Source: a bacterium
GTDB lineage: Bacteria > Armatimonadota > HRBIN16
Assembly: GCA_025057335.1 (NCBI GenBank)
Contig: JANWXG010000046.1
Location: 1-14,018 of the forward strand
Length of the DNA stretch: 14,018 bases
Direction: 5' to 3'
Numbering within the stretch: position 1 is the first letter of the stretch; each line of letters starts with the position of its first letter. A model generated the notes under the pieces. The model was not told the DNA's origin. It did no database searches and saw only the letters and a list, made by a program, of their open reading frames with translations. The position numbers and the translations under genes were made by a program. This document shows positions 1-6,653 of the stretch, one piece after another.

Positions 1-914
1 GGGCGCTGGGCGCGCTGGTCTCGCGCGACGGTATCCGCTGGCGCCCCCTGCGCCAGGAACCTATCATCACCGAAGGTCACTTCGACTCGCAGAACCTCGC
101 CTTTTGGGACAGGGTGCGAGAGAGGTACCTCGCCTACTTCCGCGTCTTCCATGAGGGCTATCGTAGCGTGCTGGTTAGCGAGTCTGCCGACTTTTTGCAA
201 TGGAGCCCGCCACGCCTGTTAGATTGGGGAGATGCTCCTCGCGAACACCTGTACACCAATGCTATCCGTCCCTACTTCCGCAATCCGCGCATCCTGCTGG
301 GCTTCCCCATGCGCCTCGTAGACAACCGCGCGAAGGTGCCCGAGGACCCTTATCCCGCCGTGTGCGACAACGTGCTGATTGTCAGCCGCGATGGGCTGCG
401 TTTCAAACGGTGGACGGAAGCGTTCCAGCGCCCGGGCCCACAGCGCGAGCGGTGGGTAAACCGCAACAATATGCCCGCGTGGGGGTTGCTGGTCACGCGC
501 TCCGCCCTGCCGGGTTGCCCTGAGGAGATTTCGTTCTACTCGACAGAGGGGTACTACCTCCCCGGGCAGACCGCTCGCGTGCGCCGTTTCACGCTGCGGA
601 TGGATGGATTTGTGTCGGTCAACGCGCCGTACTCTGGTGGCGAGGCGCTCACGAAGCCTCTGACCCTGCAGGGCGACAGGTTGCAGGTCAACTATTCCAC
701 CTCTGCCGTGGGCAGCCTCCGCGTGGAGGTCACCGACCTGCAGGGCAATCCAATCAGGGGGTTTAGCCTCGACAACTGCGAGGAGCTGTATGGCGACGAG
801 ATCGAGGCGGATGTACGCTGGAAAGGGGCAGACCTGCGCACGCTTCGGGGCAGGCAGGTGCGCTTGCGCTTTGTGCTGCGCGACGCCGACCTATACGCCT
901 TCCGCTGTGCGTAA
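1..914 (+). CDS. Glycoside hydrolase-like beta-propeller protein (GH32/43-type fold), 5' end outside window
   Basis: The reading frame is open from base 3 and stops with TAA at 912-914. Translation upstream of the first internal start (GTG at 114) is coherent, with a conserved-looking HFDSQN segment at about bases 78-95, so the gene begins before the window. The visible ~303 residues show repeated propeller-blade signatures: an S-R-D-G-I-R-W strand/turn, DSQN followed by a Y-L-A-Y-F-R strand, a second S-x-D-F-x-x-W blade and a third S-R-D-G-L-R-F blade. After these comes a beta-sandwich-like C-terminal region (about bases 640-910). The repeated 'S-x-D-[GF]-x-x-W' pattern is typical of five-bladed GH32/GH43/GH68-like proteins common in Planctomycetes and Armatimonadota. 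I infer a carbohydrate-active or carbohydrate-binding role. Catalytic residues cannot be assigned from the fragment. The next gene downstream, on the same strand, is also a glycosidase. Confidence 0.7.
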   Translation, partial: ALGALVSRDGIRWRPLRQEPIITEGHFDSQNLAFWDRVRERYLAYFRVFHEGYRSVLVSESADFLQWSPPRLLDWGDAPREHLYTNAIRPYFRNPRILLGFPMRLVDNRAKVPEDPYPAVCDNVLIVSRDGLRFKRWTEAFQRPGPQRERWVNRNNMPAWGLLVTRSALPGCPEEISFYSTEGYYLPGQTARVRRFTLRMDGFVSVNAPYSGGEALTKPLTLQGDRLQVNYSTSAVGSLRVEVTDLQGNPIRGFSLDNCEELYGDEIEADVRWKGADLRTLRGRQVRLRFVLRDADLYAFRCA

Positions 915-933
915 GATGTACCGTGCAGGAAGT

Positions 934-947
934 CGCTTGAGAAAGCG
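934..947 (+). other. Small hairpin with GNRA-like loop after the GH-like gene
   Basis: CGCTT (934-938) and AAGCG (943-947) are perfectly complementary around a GAGA tetraloop, 19 bases past the stop codon at 914. No T-run follows, so it is at best a weak transcript end or a 3' stabilising hairpin. Confidence 0.3.
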
Positions 948-993
948 CTGATGTTGCTTGACACATCAGGCTTACTCTACTTCGTACGACACG

Positions 994-1072
994 ACACGCT
1001 CGGAAAAGGTTGAGCGTGTGAGGGAGCCGTGAACCGGGGTTTACCGTCGCCGCGGGTAGGCAGGTAAATCCC
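994..1072 (+). promoter_or_regulatory. Structured leader ahead of the GH-A glycosidase (two strong hairpins)
   Basis: Two hairpins lie in the 207-bp spacer. The first pairs ACACGCTC (994-1001) perfectly with GAGCGTGT (1012-1019) across a 10-nt loop. The second pairs GGGGTTTACC (1036-1045) with GGTAAATCCC (1063-1072), ten pairs with one G-U, around a 17-nt loop. GTGTG at 1016-1020, in the 3' arm of hairpin 1, could instead pair with CACAC at 1072-1076, so the two states may compete. The glycosidase start is 50 bases downstream. I do not recognise a known riboswitch class (it does not fit cobalamin, TPP or c-di-GMP-I consensus elements), and no U-tract follows. A cis-regulatory RNA is an inference; a protein operator or chance pairing remains possible. 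Confidence 0.4.
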
Positions 1073-1121
1073 ACACCCATCGCTAATCAAGGGATACCAA
1101 TGCAGGAAATGGGAGCGGCGA

Positions 1122-3134
1122 ATGGCACAGTCTCAAGAACTGCTCTTACAGCCAGCGAGGATGCTGGGCAGTGCGCAAGCGTTAGAGGAAGTCGCTCCTC
1201 TCCGCGATGCGCGCTGGTACCTTGCCCCTTCGGAAGGCGACGGGCTAGAGTATGTCTTCCCCAAGGGCGCGCTGGCAGAGAAGCGTTACCTCACCGCCGA
1301 CCTGCTACTGGAGGGCAGGTTCCTGGCGGTGTTCCTGCTCCGCCTGCACGAGTCATCCAGCGGCAGAACGTTTCATCTCTCGTTTGGGCTATTGAACGGA
1401 TGTTCCGCGAGGATGCGGCTGCCCCTGGAAGCGGTGCATCAGAACCGCTGGCAGTATCCGCGTGAGGGGGCATGGCTGAAACCGTTGTGCGGCGGCGACA
1501 TCGTCGACCTGCGCGAGGTAGACCGTCTGACCCTCACCATACTGCGCAAGGCGGACGCCCCCGTGCGCTGGTGCATGACTCCCATCGTTGCCACAGAGGA
1601 GGAGCCGCCGAAGCTAACCTCACCCCTACTGCCGAACGGCGCCCTGCTGGACATGCTCGGTCAGAGCCGACTGTACGACTGGGAGGGCAAGAGCCGTTCG
1701 GCGGAGGAGGTCAGCGCACGCCTACGCCAGCAGCTCGCGGAGGCGCCATCTGCTGCTTTCCCTAAGGGTTTCTCGCGTTGGGGCGGCTGGAAGGAGCTGC
1801 GTTTTGAGAGCACGGGCTTCTTCCGAACGCATCACGACGGCAGACGATGGTGGCTGGTAGACCCCGACGGCTACGCCTTCTGGTCAGCAGGGGTGGACTG
1901 CGTGCGCGTAGACACAGAGGCAGCATACGACGGGCTGGAGGCAGCGCTGGAGTGGATGCCCGACCCGTCGGGCGAATATGCCGCCATCTACCGTCACACA
2001 GAACACGGGGGCGGGCGAAGCATCAACTACCTCGCCGCGAACTTCATCCGCGCCTTCGGCAAGGAGGAGTGGTATGCACGCTGGGCGCAGATTGCCCTAG
2101 CGCATCTACGTCGGTTCGGCTTCAACACCGTGGCGAACTGGTCGGACTGGCAGGTGGCGCGCGAGGCAGGCTTCCCCTACGTGCGCCCGTTGCACTTCGA
2201 GCCGCGTCAGACGCCGCTGGTCTTTCGTGATTTCCCCGACGTGTTTGACCCGCGCTTCGAGCAGGATGCTGCCGCCTTCGCCGAACAGCTGCGCGAGATA
2301 GTAGACGACCCTGCCTTCATCGGCTACTTCCTGATGAACGAACCGACGTGGGGCTTCGCGGCGCAGACGCCTGCGGAGGGCATGTTGCTGAATACGCCTT
2401 CCTGCGCTACCCGACGCGCACTGGCGGAGTGGCTGCGCGAGCGGTACGGAGGCGACGCCGCGCTGGCAGCTGCATGGCAAGTGGACACACGGCTTGCCGA
2501 CGTGGCGGAAGGCGAGTGGCGTCAGCCCCTCACGGCAACAGCGCGCGATGACCTGGCGCGCTTCAGCACTATCATGGTCGCGCGCCTGTACGACATGCTG
2601 AGCGCAGCCTGTCGGCGTGTAGACCCCCATCACTTGAACCTGGGAGCGCGCTACTACACGGTTCCGCCCGCGTGGGCAGTAGAGGGGATGAAGTGCTTCG
2701 ATGTGTTCAGCATCAACTGTTACGACCAGCGTGTGCCCGCGCATCGCCTGCGCTCGCTGAGCGAGCCGCTCGGCATGCCTGTGTTGATTGGCGAGTGGCA
2801 CTTCGGCGCGCTGGACGTGGGGCTGCCCGCCAGCGGTATCGGCAGGGTGCGCGACCAGGCGGAACGCGGGCGCGCCTACCGAGTTTATCTGGAGACCGCC
2901 GCAGCCGAGCCCTGGTGCGTGGGCGTGCATTACTTCACGCTGTATGACCAGTCCGCGCTGGGGCGGTTCGACGGCGAGAACTACAACATTGGTTTTCTGG
3001 ATGTGTGCAACAAGCCGTATGAGCTGCTGGCGCAGGCGGCACGTCAAAGCCATGAGCGCCTGTACGCCGTTGCAGCGGGGCTGCAACCGCCGTTCGATGA
3101 GCCAGTGGAGTATCTGCCCAAACTGTTCCTGTAA
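1122..3134 (+). CDS. Clan GH-A TIM-barrel glycoside hydrolase (beta-galactosidase/agarase-like)
   Basis: This 670-aa protein has an N-terminal beta-rich domain (about residues 1-210) and a (beta/alpha)8 glycosidase domain (about 215-640). The barrel opens with a 'F-F-R-x-H-H-D-G-R-R-W-W-L-V-D-P-D-G' segment resembling the entry of agarase and GH42/GH50-type enzymes. Clan GH-A architecture is supported by an acid/base candidate Glu407 in the motif F-L-M-N-E-P and a nucleophile candidate Glu558 in V-L-I-G-E-W-H-F, 151 residues apart. Retaining hydrolysis of a beta-linked sugar polymer or oligomer is therefore likely; the substrate cannot be told. I see no clear signal peptide, so it may act in the cytoplasm. 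The ATG at 1122 was chosen because GGGAG lies 7-12 bases upstream; the ATG at 1100 is out of frame. It follows the GH-like gene and a structured leader, suggesting a sugar-degradation locus. No frameshift is visible. Confidence 0.82.
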   Translation: MAQSQELLLQPARMLGSAQALEEVAPLRDARWYLAPSEGDGLEYVFPKGALAEKRYLTADLLLEGRFLAVFLLRLHESSSGRTFHLSFGLLNGCSARMRLPLEAVHQNRWQYPREGAWLKPLCGGDIVDLREVDRLTLTILRKADAPVRWCMTPIVATEEEPPKLTSPLLPNGALLDMLGQSRLYDWEGKSRSAEEVSARLRQQLAEAPSAAFPKGFSRWGGWKELRFESTGFFRTHHDGRRWWLVDPDGYAFWSAGVDCVRVDTEAAYDGLEAALEWMPDPSGEYAAIYRHTEHGGGRSINYLAANFIRAFGKEEWYARWAQIALAHLRRFGFNTVANWSDWQVAREAGFPYVRPLHFEPRQTPLVFRDFPDVFDPRFEQDAAAFAEQLREIVDDPAFIGYFLMNEPTWGFAAQTPAEGMLLNTPSCATRRALAEWLRERYGGDAALAAAWQVDTRLADVAEGEWRQPLTATARDDLARFSTIMVARLYDMLSAACRRVDPHHLNLGARYYTVPPAWAVEGMKCFDVFSINCYDQRVPAHRLRSLSEPLGMPVLIGEWHFGALDVGLPASGIGRVRDQAERGRAYRVYLETAAAEPWCVGVHYFTLYDQSALGRFDGENYNIGFLDVCNKPYELLAQAARQSHERLYAVAAGLQPPFDEPVEYLPKLFL

Positions 3135-3407
3135 GCTTTCGAGGTCGCCAGCAACGAAGCTGGAGAGAGGAAGTGTTCTCTACTGAGCGGAGAGGGAATC
3201 GCATCTGTGGCTGAAGCCGCTTCCTCACTGCGCACAATCTCCCATAGAAGCAGACGTTTGTCGCGGTACATTGCACGCAGGGCTATGATGGCTCTGTGAC
3301 GGGACTTCTCCATAGGTAAAGGACGGTGCCTGTCCAGCCTCCCGATATGGAGGTCAGGGCATGGCGCTGCAGGGCAGGAGAAGATTCGTTAGCATGGAGG
3401 TCTATGC
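3135..3407. other. 273-bp intergenic region, no convincing gene
   Basis: This spacer separates the glycosidase from the small secreted protein. It contains short hairpins: CCAGC/GCTGG at 3148-3152 and 3159-3163, just after the glycosidase stop, and CCTCC/GGAGG at 3338-3342 and 3349-3353. A TATGAT hexamer (3284-3289) could be a -10 element for the downstream gene, but I find no -35 at good spacing. A minus-strand frame crosses the region but has no ribosome binding site and runs into the glycosidase, so I do not call it. Confidence 0.4.
3396..3400 (+). promoter_or_regulatory. Ribosome binding site of the small secreted protein
   Basis: GGAGG lies 7 bases before the ATG at 3408. It is the strongest Shine-Dalgarno match in the spacer and supports this otherwise unrecognised frame as a real gene. 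Confidence 0.65.
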
Positions 3408-3890
3408 ATGAAACGGGAGAGCATCCTTTTCGCCATCGCCTTCGGGCTGCTCGTGATGTGTCCTGCGAGCACGGACGCGGACGCCCTGCTGCGCGCGTGG
3501 GCGCAGTCTGGGAACGAGTTCCCCATTCGGCTGTGGGTGCGAGGGATCCGCGAAGGCTTCCCCGCCAACACTACGCGCACGGTACGGTTCTCGATACAGA
3601 ACCCCGCGCCTCGACAAACCTTTGTGCTCCAAGCGGTTGCCACCTACACAACCGCCTCAGGGCAGCAGGAGACAACCTACAGTAACCCCGTTCCCATCGA
3701 AGTAGACCGCACCGCTCGAGACTGCCTCGTCTGCTTCTACGTGGTAAACGGGTTCATCGAGGGCGGTTCGCTGTCTATCCCGGGGTTAGACCTGTGGCTG
3801 CCGTATGACGCGCAGTTTGTTGTCATCCCGATTGAAGAGCTGCCCGCTGGAACCATACTCCGGGGTGAATTCCGCCTGTTCGCGCGCTAA
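3408..3890 (+). CDS. Small secreted protein of unknown function
   Basis: I do not recognise this 160-aa protein. Residues 1-26 look like a Sec signal peptide: MKRES positive start, hydrophobic ILFAIAFGLLV core, then a D-A-D-A cleavage region. The Cys at 18 is preceded by L-V-M, a poor lipobox, so a soluble secreted form is more likely than a lipoprotein. The mature part alternates hydrophobic and polar residues (for example T-V-R-F-S-I-Q-N and T-F-V-L-Q-A-V-A-T-Y), which suggests a small beta-sandwich or Ig-like domain. Cys106 and Cys109 form a C-x2-C pair that could make a disulphide or bind metal. It has a good ribosome binding site and is followed directly by two hairpins, so it may be a single-gene transcript. 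Codon use looks like its neighbours. Confidence 0.65.
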   Translation: MKRESILFAIAFGLLVMCPASTDADALLRAWAQSGNEFPIRLWVRGIREGFPANTTRTVRFSIQNPAPRQTFVLQAVATYTTASGQQETTYSNPVPIEVDRTARDCLVCFYVVNGFIEGGSLSIPGLDLWLPYDAQFVVIPIEELPAGTILRGEFRLFAR

Positions 3891-3913
3891 ACCTCTGTTC
3901 ACTGGGCAGAGGT
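3891..3913 (+). terminator. Hairpin immediately after the secreted-protein stop codon
   Basis: ACCTCTG (3891-3897) pairs perfectly with CAGAGGT (3907-3913) around a 9-nt loop, starting on the first base after the stop codon. There is no U-tract. It probably works with the next hairpin as a transcript end or 3' stabiliser. Confidence 0.35.
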
Positions 3914-3921
3914 GGGACGGA

Positions 3922-3945
3922 TGCCCTCTCGGTAGAGAGAGGGCA
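3922..3945 (+). terminator. Second, GC-rich hairpin before serC (possible terminator)
   Basis: TGCCCTCTC (3922-3930) pairs perfectly with GAGAGGGCA (3937-3945), a 9-bp stem with a 6-nt loop. It is followed by CCCGTTT, only a short T-run, so termination would be imperfect. It separates the secreted-protein gene from the serC promoter region. Confidence 0.45.
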
Positions 3946-3963
3946 CCCGTTTCCCCAGAACTG

Positions 3964-3992
3964 TGCAAAAACCTCTTCGATTTTGGTACTAT
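3964..3992 (+). promoter_or_regulatory. Possible sigma-70-type promoter of serC
   Basis: TACTAT at 3987-3992 is a good -10 hexamer. Seventeen bases upstream is TGCAAA (3964-3969), a weak -35. The local sequence is AT-rich compared with the surrounding coding DNA. Transcription would start near 3999, about 25 bases before the serC start. Confidence 0.45.
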
Positions 3993-4023
3993 TAAGCCGA
4001 ATCTCTGGTGCGAGGTATTTGCT

Positions 4024-5118
4024 ATGAACGAGCGTGTGTTCAACTTCTCACCCGGACCTGCCACGCTGCCGCTGCCGGTGCTACAGGAGGTGCAGCAGCA
4101 CCTGTTGGCGCTGCCTGGCGTAGGAGCATCCGTGCTAGAGATTAGCCATCGTTCTAAGACCTTTGAGGGCATGATTCGGCAAGCGGAAGAGAACATCCGC
4201 CAACTGCTTCGCCTGCCGGAGGGATACCACGTGCTGTTCCTGCAAGGAGGAGCTAGCTTGCAGTTCTCCCAGGTGCCGATGACCTTCCTGCGCGGCACGG
4301 GGCGCTCTGCAGACTACCTCATCACTGGCTCGTGGGGCAAGAAGGCGCTGGCGGAGGCGCAGCGTGAGGGCAACGTACGTGTGGTCTGGGACGGCAAAGG
4401 CGAGGGGTATCGCCGTGTGCCCCAACCAGGGGAGTACGAGATAGACCCTCATGCCGCTTATGTACATTTCACCTCCAACGAGACGATACAGGGCGTACAG
4501 TTCCCTACCGAACCAGAGACAGGGGGCGTGCCACTAGTGTGCGATGCCTCTTCCGATTTCCTGTCTCGCCCTATCGATATTCAGCGTTACGGGCTGATTT
4601 ACGCGGGAGCGCAGAAGAACGTGGGACCTGCTGGCGTCACTATCGTCATCATCCGGCAGGACCTGCTGGAACAGGTGCCCGACCACCTGCCCACTATGCT
4701 CAACTACAAGACGCATGCGGAACATGGTTCGCTATACAACACACCTCCTGTCTTCGCCATCTACGTAGTGATGCTAGTGACGCGCTGGTTACTGGAGAAC
4801 ATCGGCGGGCTGGAGGAGATGCACCGCCTCAATCAGCAGAAGGCGCAGATGCTATACGAGGCGATTGACCGCAGCGAAGGCTTCTATCGCGGGCACGCGC
4901 AGCCCGATAGCCGTTCGCTGATGAACGTCACATGGCGGCTGCCCAGCGAAGAGCTGGAAGCGGAGTTTGTGCGCCAGGCGAAGGAGGAAGGGCTGCACGA
5001 GCTGAAAGGACATCGCTCCGTCGGAGGCATCCGCGCCAGCATCTACAACGCTATGCCGGTGGAAGGCGTGCGCGCGCTGGTACAGTTCATGGAGCACTTC
5101 CGCCAGAAGCATGCCTGA
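4024..5118 (+). CDS. serC: Phosphoserine aminotransferase
   Basis: SerC is a PLP-dependent class V aminotransferase. It interconverts 3-phosphohydroxypyruvate plus glutamate and phosphoserine plus 2-oxoglutarate in serine synthesis, and can also act in the vitamin B6 pathway. The protein is 364 aa, close to the usual ~360. It begins with the diagnostic F-N-F-S-P-G-P-A-T-L-P segment and has E-I-S-H-R-S, the F-L-Q-G-G-A-S substrate/cofactor loop, and the PLP-binding lysine K198 in Y-A-G-A-Q-K-N-V-G-P-A-G. The C-terminal G-H-R-S-V-G-G-I-R-A-S-I-Y-N-A motif is also present. I chose the ATG at 4024 because it gives the family N-terminus and has GAGGT 7 bases upstream. The same frame is open back to 3805, but that stretch overlaps the previous gene and both hairpins. 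A DinB-like gene follows 39 bp downstream. Confidence 0.96.
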   Translation: MNERVFNFSPGPATLPLPVLQEVQQHLLALPGVGASVLEISHRSKTFEGMIRQAEENIRQLLRLPEGYHVLFLQGGASLQFSQVPMTFLRGTGRSADYLITGSWGKKALAEAQREGNVRVVWDGKGEGYRRVPQPGEYEIDPHAAYVHFTSNETIQGVQFPTEPETGGVPLVCDASSDFLSRPIDIQRYGLIYAGAQKNVGPAGVTIVIIRQDLLEQVPDHLPTMLNYKTHAEHGSLYNTPPVFAIYVVMLVTRWLLENIGGLEEMHRLNQQKAQMLYEAIDRSEGFYRGHAQPDSRSLMNVTWRLPSEELEAEFVRQAKEEGLHELKGHRSVGGIRASIYNAMPVEGVRALVQFMEHFRQKHA

Positions 5119-5157
5119 GGACGTAGAGGAGAGGCGAACCTCTAGGAGGCAGGGAGT

Positions 5158-5673
5158 GTGACAATGGGGCGAGTGCAGATGCTGGCGGAGCTGCTGGAGC
5201 GTGCGTATCGGGGCAGTCGCTACCATGCCCTGCGCCGCGCACTAGAAGGCGTAGACGAGGAGATGGCGCGATGGCAGCCGCCGCATTACAAGGGCTTTCC
5301 CTGGATGCACGGCTCCATTCTGGAGATTGCCTTCCACGCAGCGGGCGACAAACATGCCCTGCACAACACGGCGTTCGGCGACGGACGGCTCACATGGGAA
5401 CAGATTCGCCAGCAATTCGAGGCAGACGGAGGCGACCTCGGTGCTGCGATTCGCCTAGCGGACAAGGGACACGAGCAGCTGCTAGCGACCTTGCGCACGT
5501 TGAGCGATGAGCAGTTAGAGCAGAAGGTTCCGTATTATCACGGCAGACGGATGAGCGCAGGGGAGATTTTCCTGCTGGCGGCGGAACACGACCTCTACCA
5601 CGCAGGACAAATCTGGTATGTACGCTGTCTGGTGGAAGGCGATAGGGCAGGGAAAAACCTCGCCGCCCCGTAG
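5158..5673 (+). CDS. DinB-family putative metal-dependent protein
   Basis: This 171-aa protein fits the DinB/YfiT four-helix-bundle superfamily. The expected metal-binding histidine triad is visible as H60 in L-E-I-A-F-H and H144 and H148 in A-E-H-D-L-Y-H-A-G-Q-I. Family members bind a divalent metal, and some are thiol-dependent transferases (bacillithiol or mycothiol type); the reaction of this one cannot be inferred. The start is ambiguous. GTG at 5158 is 8 bases after AGGAGG (5144-5149), while ATG two codons later sits 7 bases after AGGGAG. It is probably co-transcribed with serC. The TAG stop lies in the loop of a strong hairpin that is also the terminator of the convergent operon. Confidence 0.85.
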   Translation: MTMGRVQMLAELLERAYRGSRYHALRRALEGVDEEMARWQPPHYKGFPWMHGSILEIAFHAAGDKHALHNTAFGDGRLTWEQIRQQFEADGGDLGAAIRLADKGHEQLLATLRTLSDEQLEQKVPYYHGRRMSAGEIFLLAAEHDLYHAGQIWYVRCLVEGDRAGKNLAAP

Positions 5674-5688
5674 GGACGGGGCGGCGAG
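5653..5688 (-). terminator. Intrinsic terminator of the sigma/anti-sigma operon, shared with the DinB-gene end
   Basis: CTCGCCGCCCCG (5659-5670) and CGGGGCGGCGAG (5677-5688) form a perfect 12-bp GC-rich stem with a 6-nt loop. On the minus strand the stem is followed by G and then TTTTT (complement of 5653-5657), a classic intrinsic terminator 26 bases past the anti-sigma stop. On the plus strand no U-tract follows, but the stem overlaps the end of the DinB gene, with the stop codon in the loop. Confidence 0.8.
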
Positions 5689-5713
5689 TTGGGTAGGGCG
5701 GACGGGATGGGGT

Positions 5714-6604
5714 TTACCGGGCAGTTAAGACGATGGTGCCATCCTCGGCACGCGAAACCTGTAGGTTCAGCTGCTCTGCCAGCTCAGCCAAAAGCCTATC
5801 GAGCGCCACTCCCATCGATTCCAGGTCCACTCGGGTGAGTGGGTCTGCCTCCCCTACTAGCACTAGTGGCACGCCGTAAGCCTGAGCAAGGTGAGCCACT
5901 GTTTGCTCGATGCTGCGTTGTTTCAGCAACAACACGGGCTGTGTCGGTTCCTGAGCCACTTCCGCTGGTAGCCACGCCTTCAGTGTTCCCTGCTCACCCC
6001 ATGTCACGCTGACCTCTTGTACTTGCCCTGACGGCGTAGCAGGTAGTACCACGCTGGTCTGCTGGTGTACTGTGCCCGACCACAGTGTCTGTCCCCCCAC
6101 CTTTACCCGGGCGTTGACAGGTTGGGGCGACAGATGGAACTTTAGCACCCAGCGCAGGCTGCCGCCCTCTGTGAGAAACCGCTCAAAACGCACAGGCAAG
6201 GCATCGATCTGTACTCGGCTCACGGGCGTGACGCTACCAGATACCACACTCAGCACAATCGCATCGGTTGGCGTCTGACGCGACCACAGCACAAGCGCTA
6301 GCACCGCCAGCGCTGCTGCCGCCGCGAAAGCGAAGCGAGGACGCCACGCTAGTTCCCACCAGCGAACGCGTGGCGCAGCGGGAACCCGTTCGTGCACCTC
6401 CTGTAGGATGCGTGCGTGCAGCGAAGCGGGTGGTTCCACACGCCTCGCCTCTGCCATCATTTGCCACAGCTGCTGTACGCCTTCCAGCTCGGCGCGGCAT
6501 GAGGTACATCCCGCCGCGTGCTCCTCCATCTTCTTTGCCAGAGGAGGCGCGATGCTCCGCTCAATGTATGCCGATATCAGTTCCCGAAACTGCTCGCAGC
6601 GCAT
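5714..6604 (-). CDS. Transmembrane zinc-finger anti-sigma factor with C-terminal STN-like domain
   Basis: This 296-aa protein begins with a zf-HC2 anti-sigma domain: H29-x3-C33-x2-C36 in a helical region with upstream Cys3, the zinc site that in this family holds an ECF sigma factor. Residues 91-107 form one hydrophobic membrane helix. Residues ~112-215 are beta-rich and presumably periplasmic. Residues ~231-296 (S-I-E-Q-T-V-A-H-L-A-Q-A-Y-G-V-P onward, ending in D-G-T-I-V-L-T-A-R) have the helix/strand spacing of STN/secretin-N modules, which in TonB transducers and secretins mediate signalling contacts. The predicted role is to sequester the sigma factor encoded 49 bp upstream and release it on a periplasmic cue. 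The ribosome binding site is weak, which fits low expression relative to the sigma factor. The zf-HC2 assignment is strong; the STN assignment is by pattern. Confidence 0.85.
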   Translation of the reverse strand: MRCEQFRELISAYIERSIAPPLAKKMEEHAAGCTSCRAELEGVQQLWQMMAEARRVEPPASLHARILQEVHERVPAAPRVRWWELAWRPRFAFAAAAALAVLALVLWSRQTPTDAIVLSVVSGSVTPVSRVQIDALPVRFERFLTEGGSLRWVLKFHLSPQPVNARVKVGGQTLWSGTVHQQTSVVLPATPSGQVQEVSVTWGEQGTLKAWLPAEVAQEPTQPVLLLKQRSIEQTVAHLAQAYGVPLVLVGEADPLTRVDLESMGVALDRLLAELAEQLNLQVSRAEDGTIVLTAR

Positions 6605-6653
6605 GGCAATCGCACCACTCTTTCGTTCAAGCTCTTCGTGGGGTTTGACGGCA

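Noticed and set aside
958..986. TTGACA (958-963) as a promoter -35 for the GH-A gene
   Set aside because: The -35 is perfect, but at 17-bp spacing the -10 position reads TTCGTA, a poor match, and other nearby hexamers have wrong spacing. Not called as a feature.
2106..3086. 326-aa open frame on the minus strand within the GH-A gene
   Set aside because: It is wholly antisense to a well-supported glycosidase, has no recognisable domain, and long antisense frames are common in GC-rich coding DNA.
3044..3313. 89-aa minus-strand frame filling the 273-bp spacer
   Set aside because: No ribosome binding site at its start, no recognisable domain, and its 3' part is antisense to the glycosidase.
3805..4023. 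N-terminal extension of SerC in the same frame
   Set aside because: It overlaps the preceding gene, both hairpins and the likely promoter; SerC homology begins exactly at the ATG at 4024.
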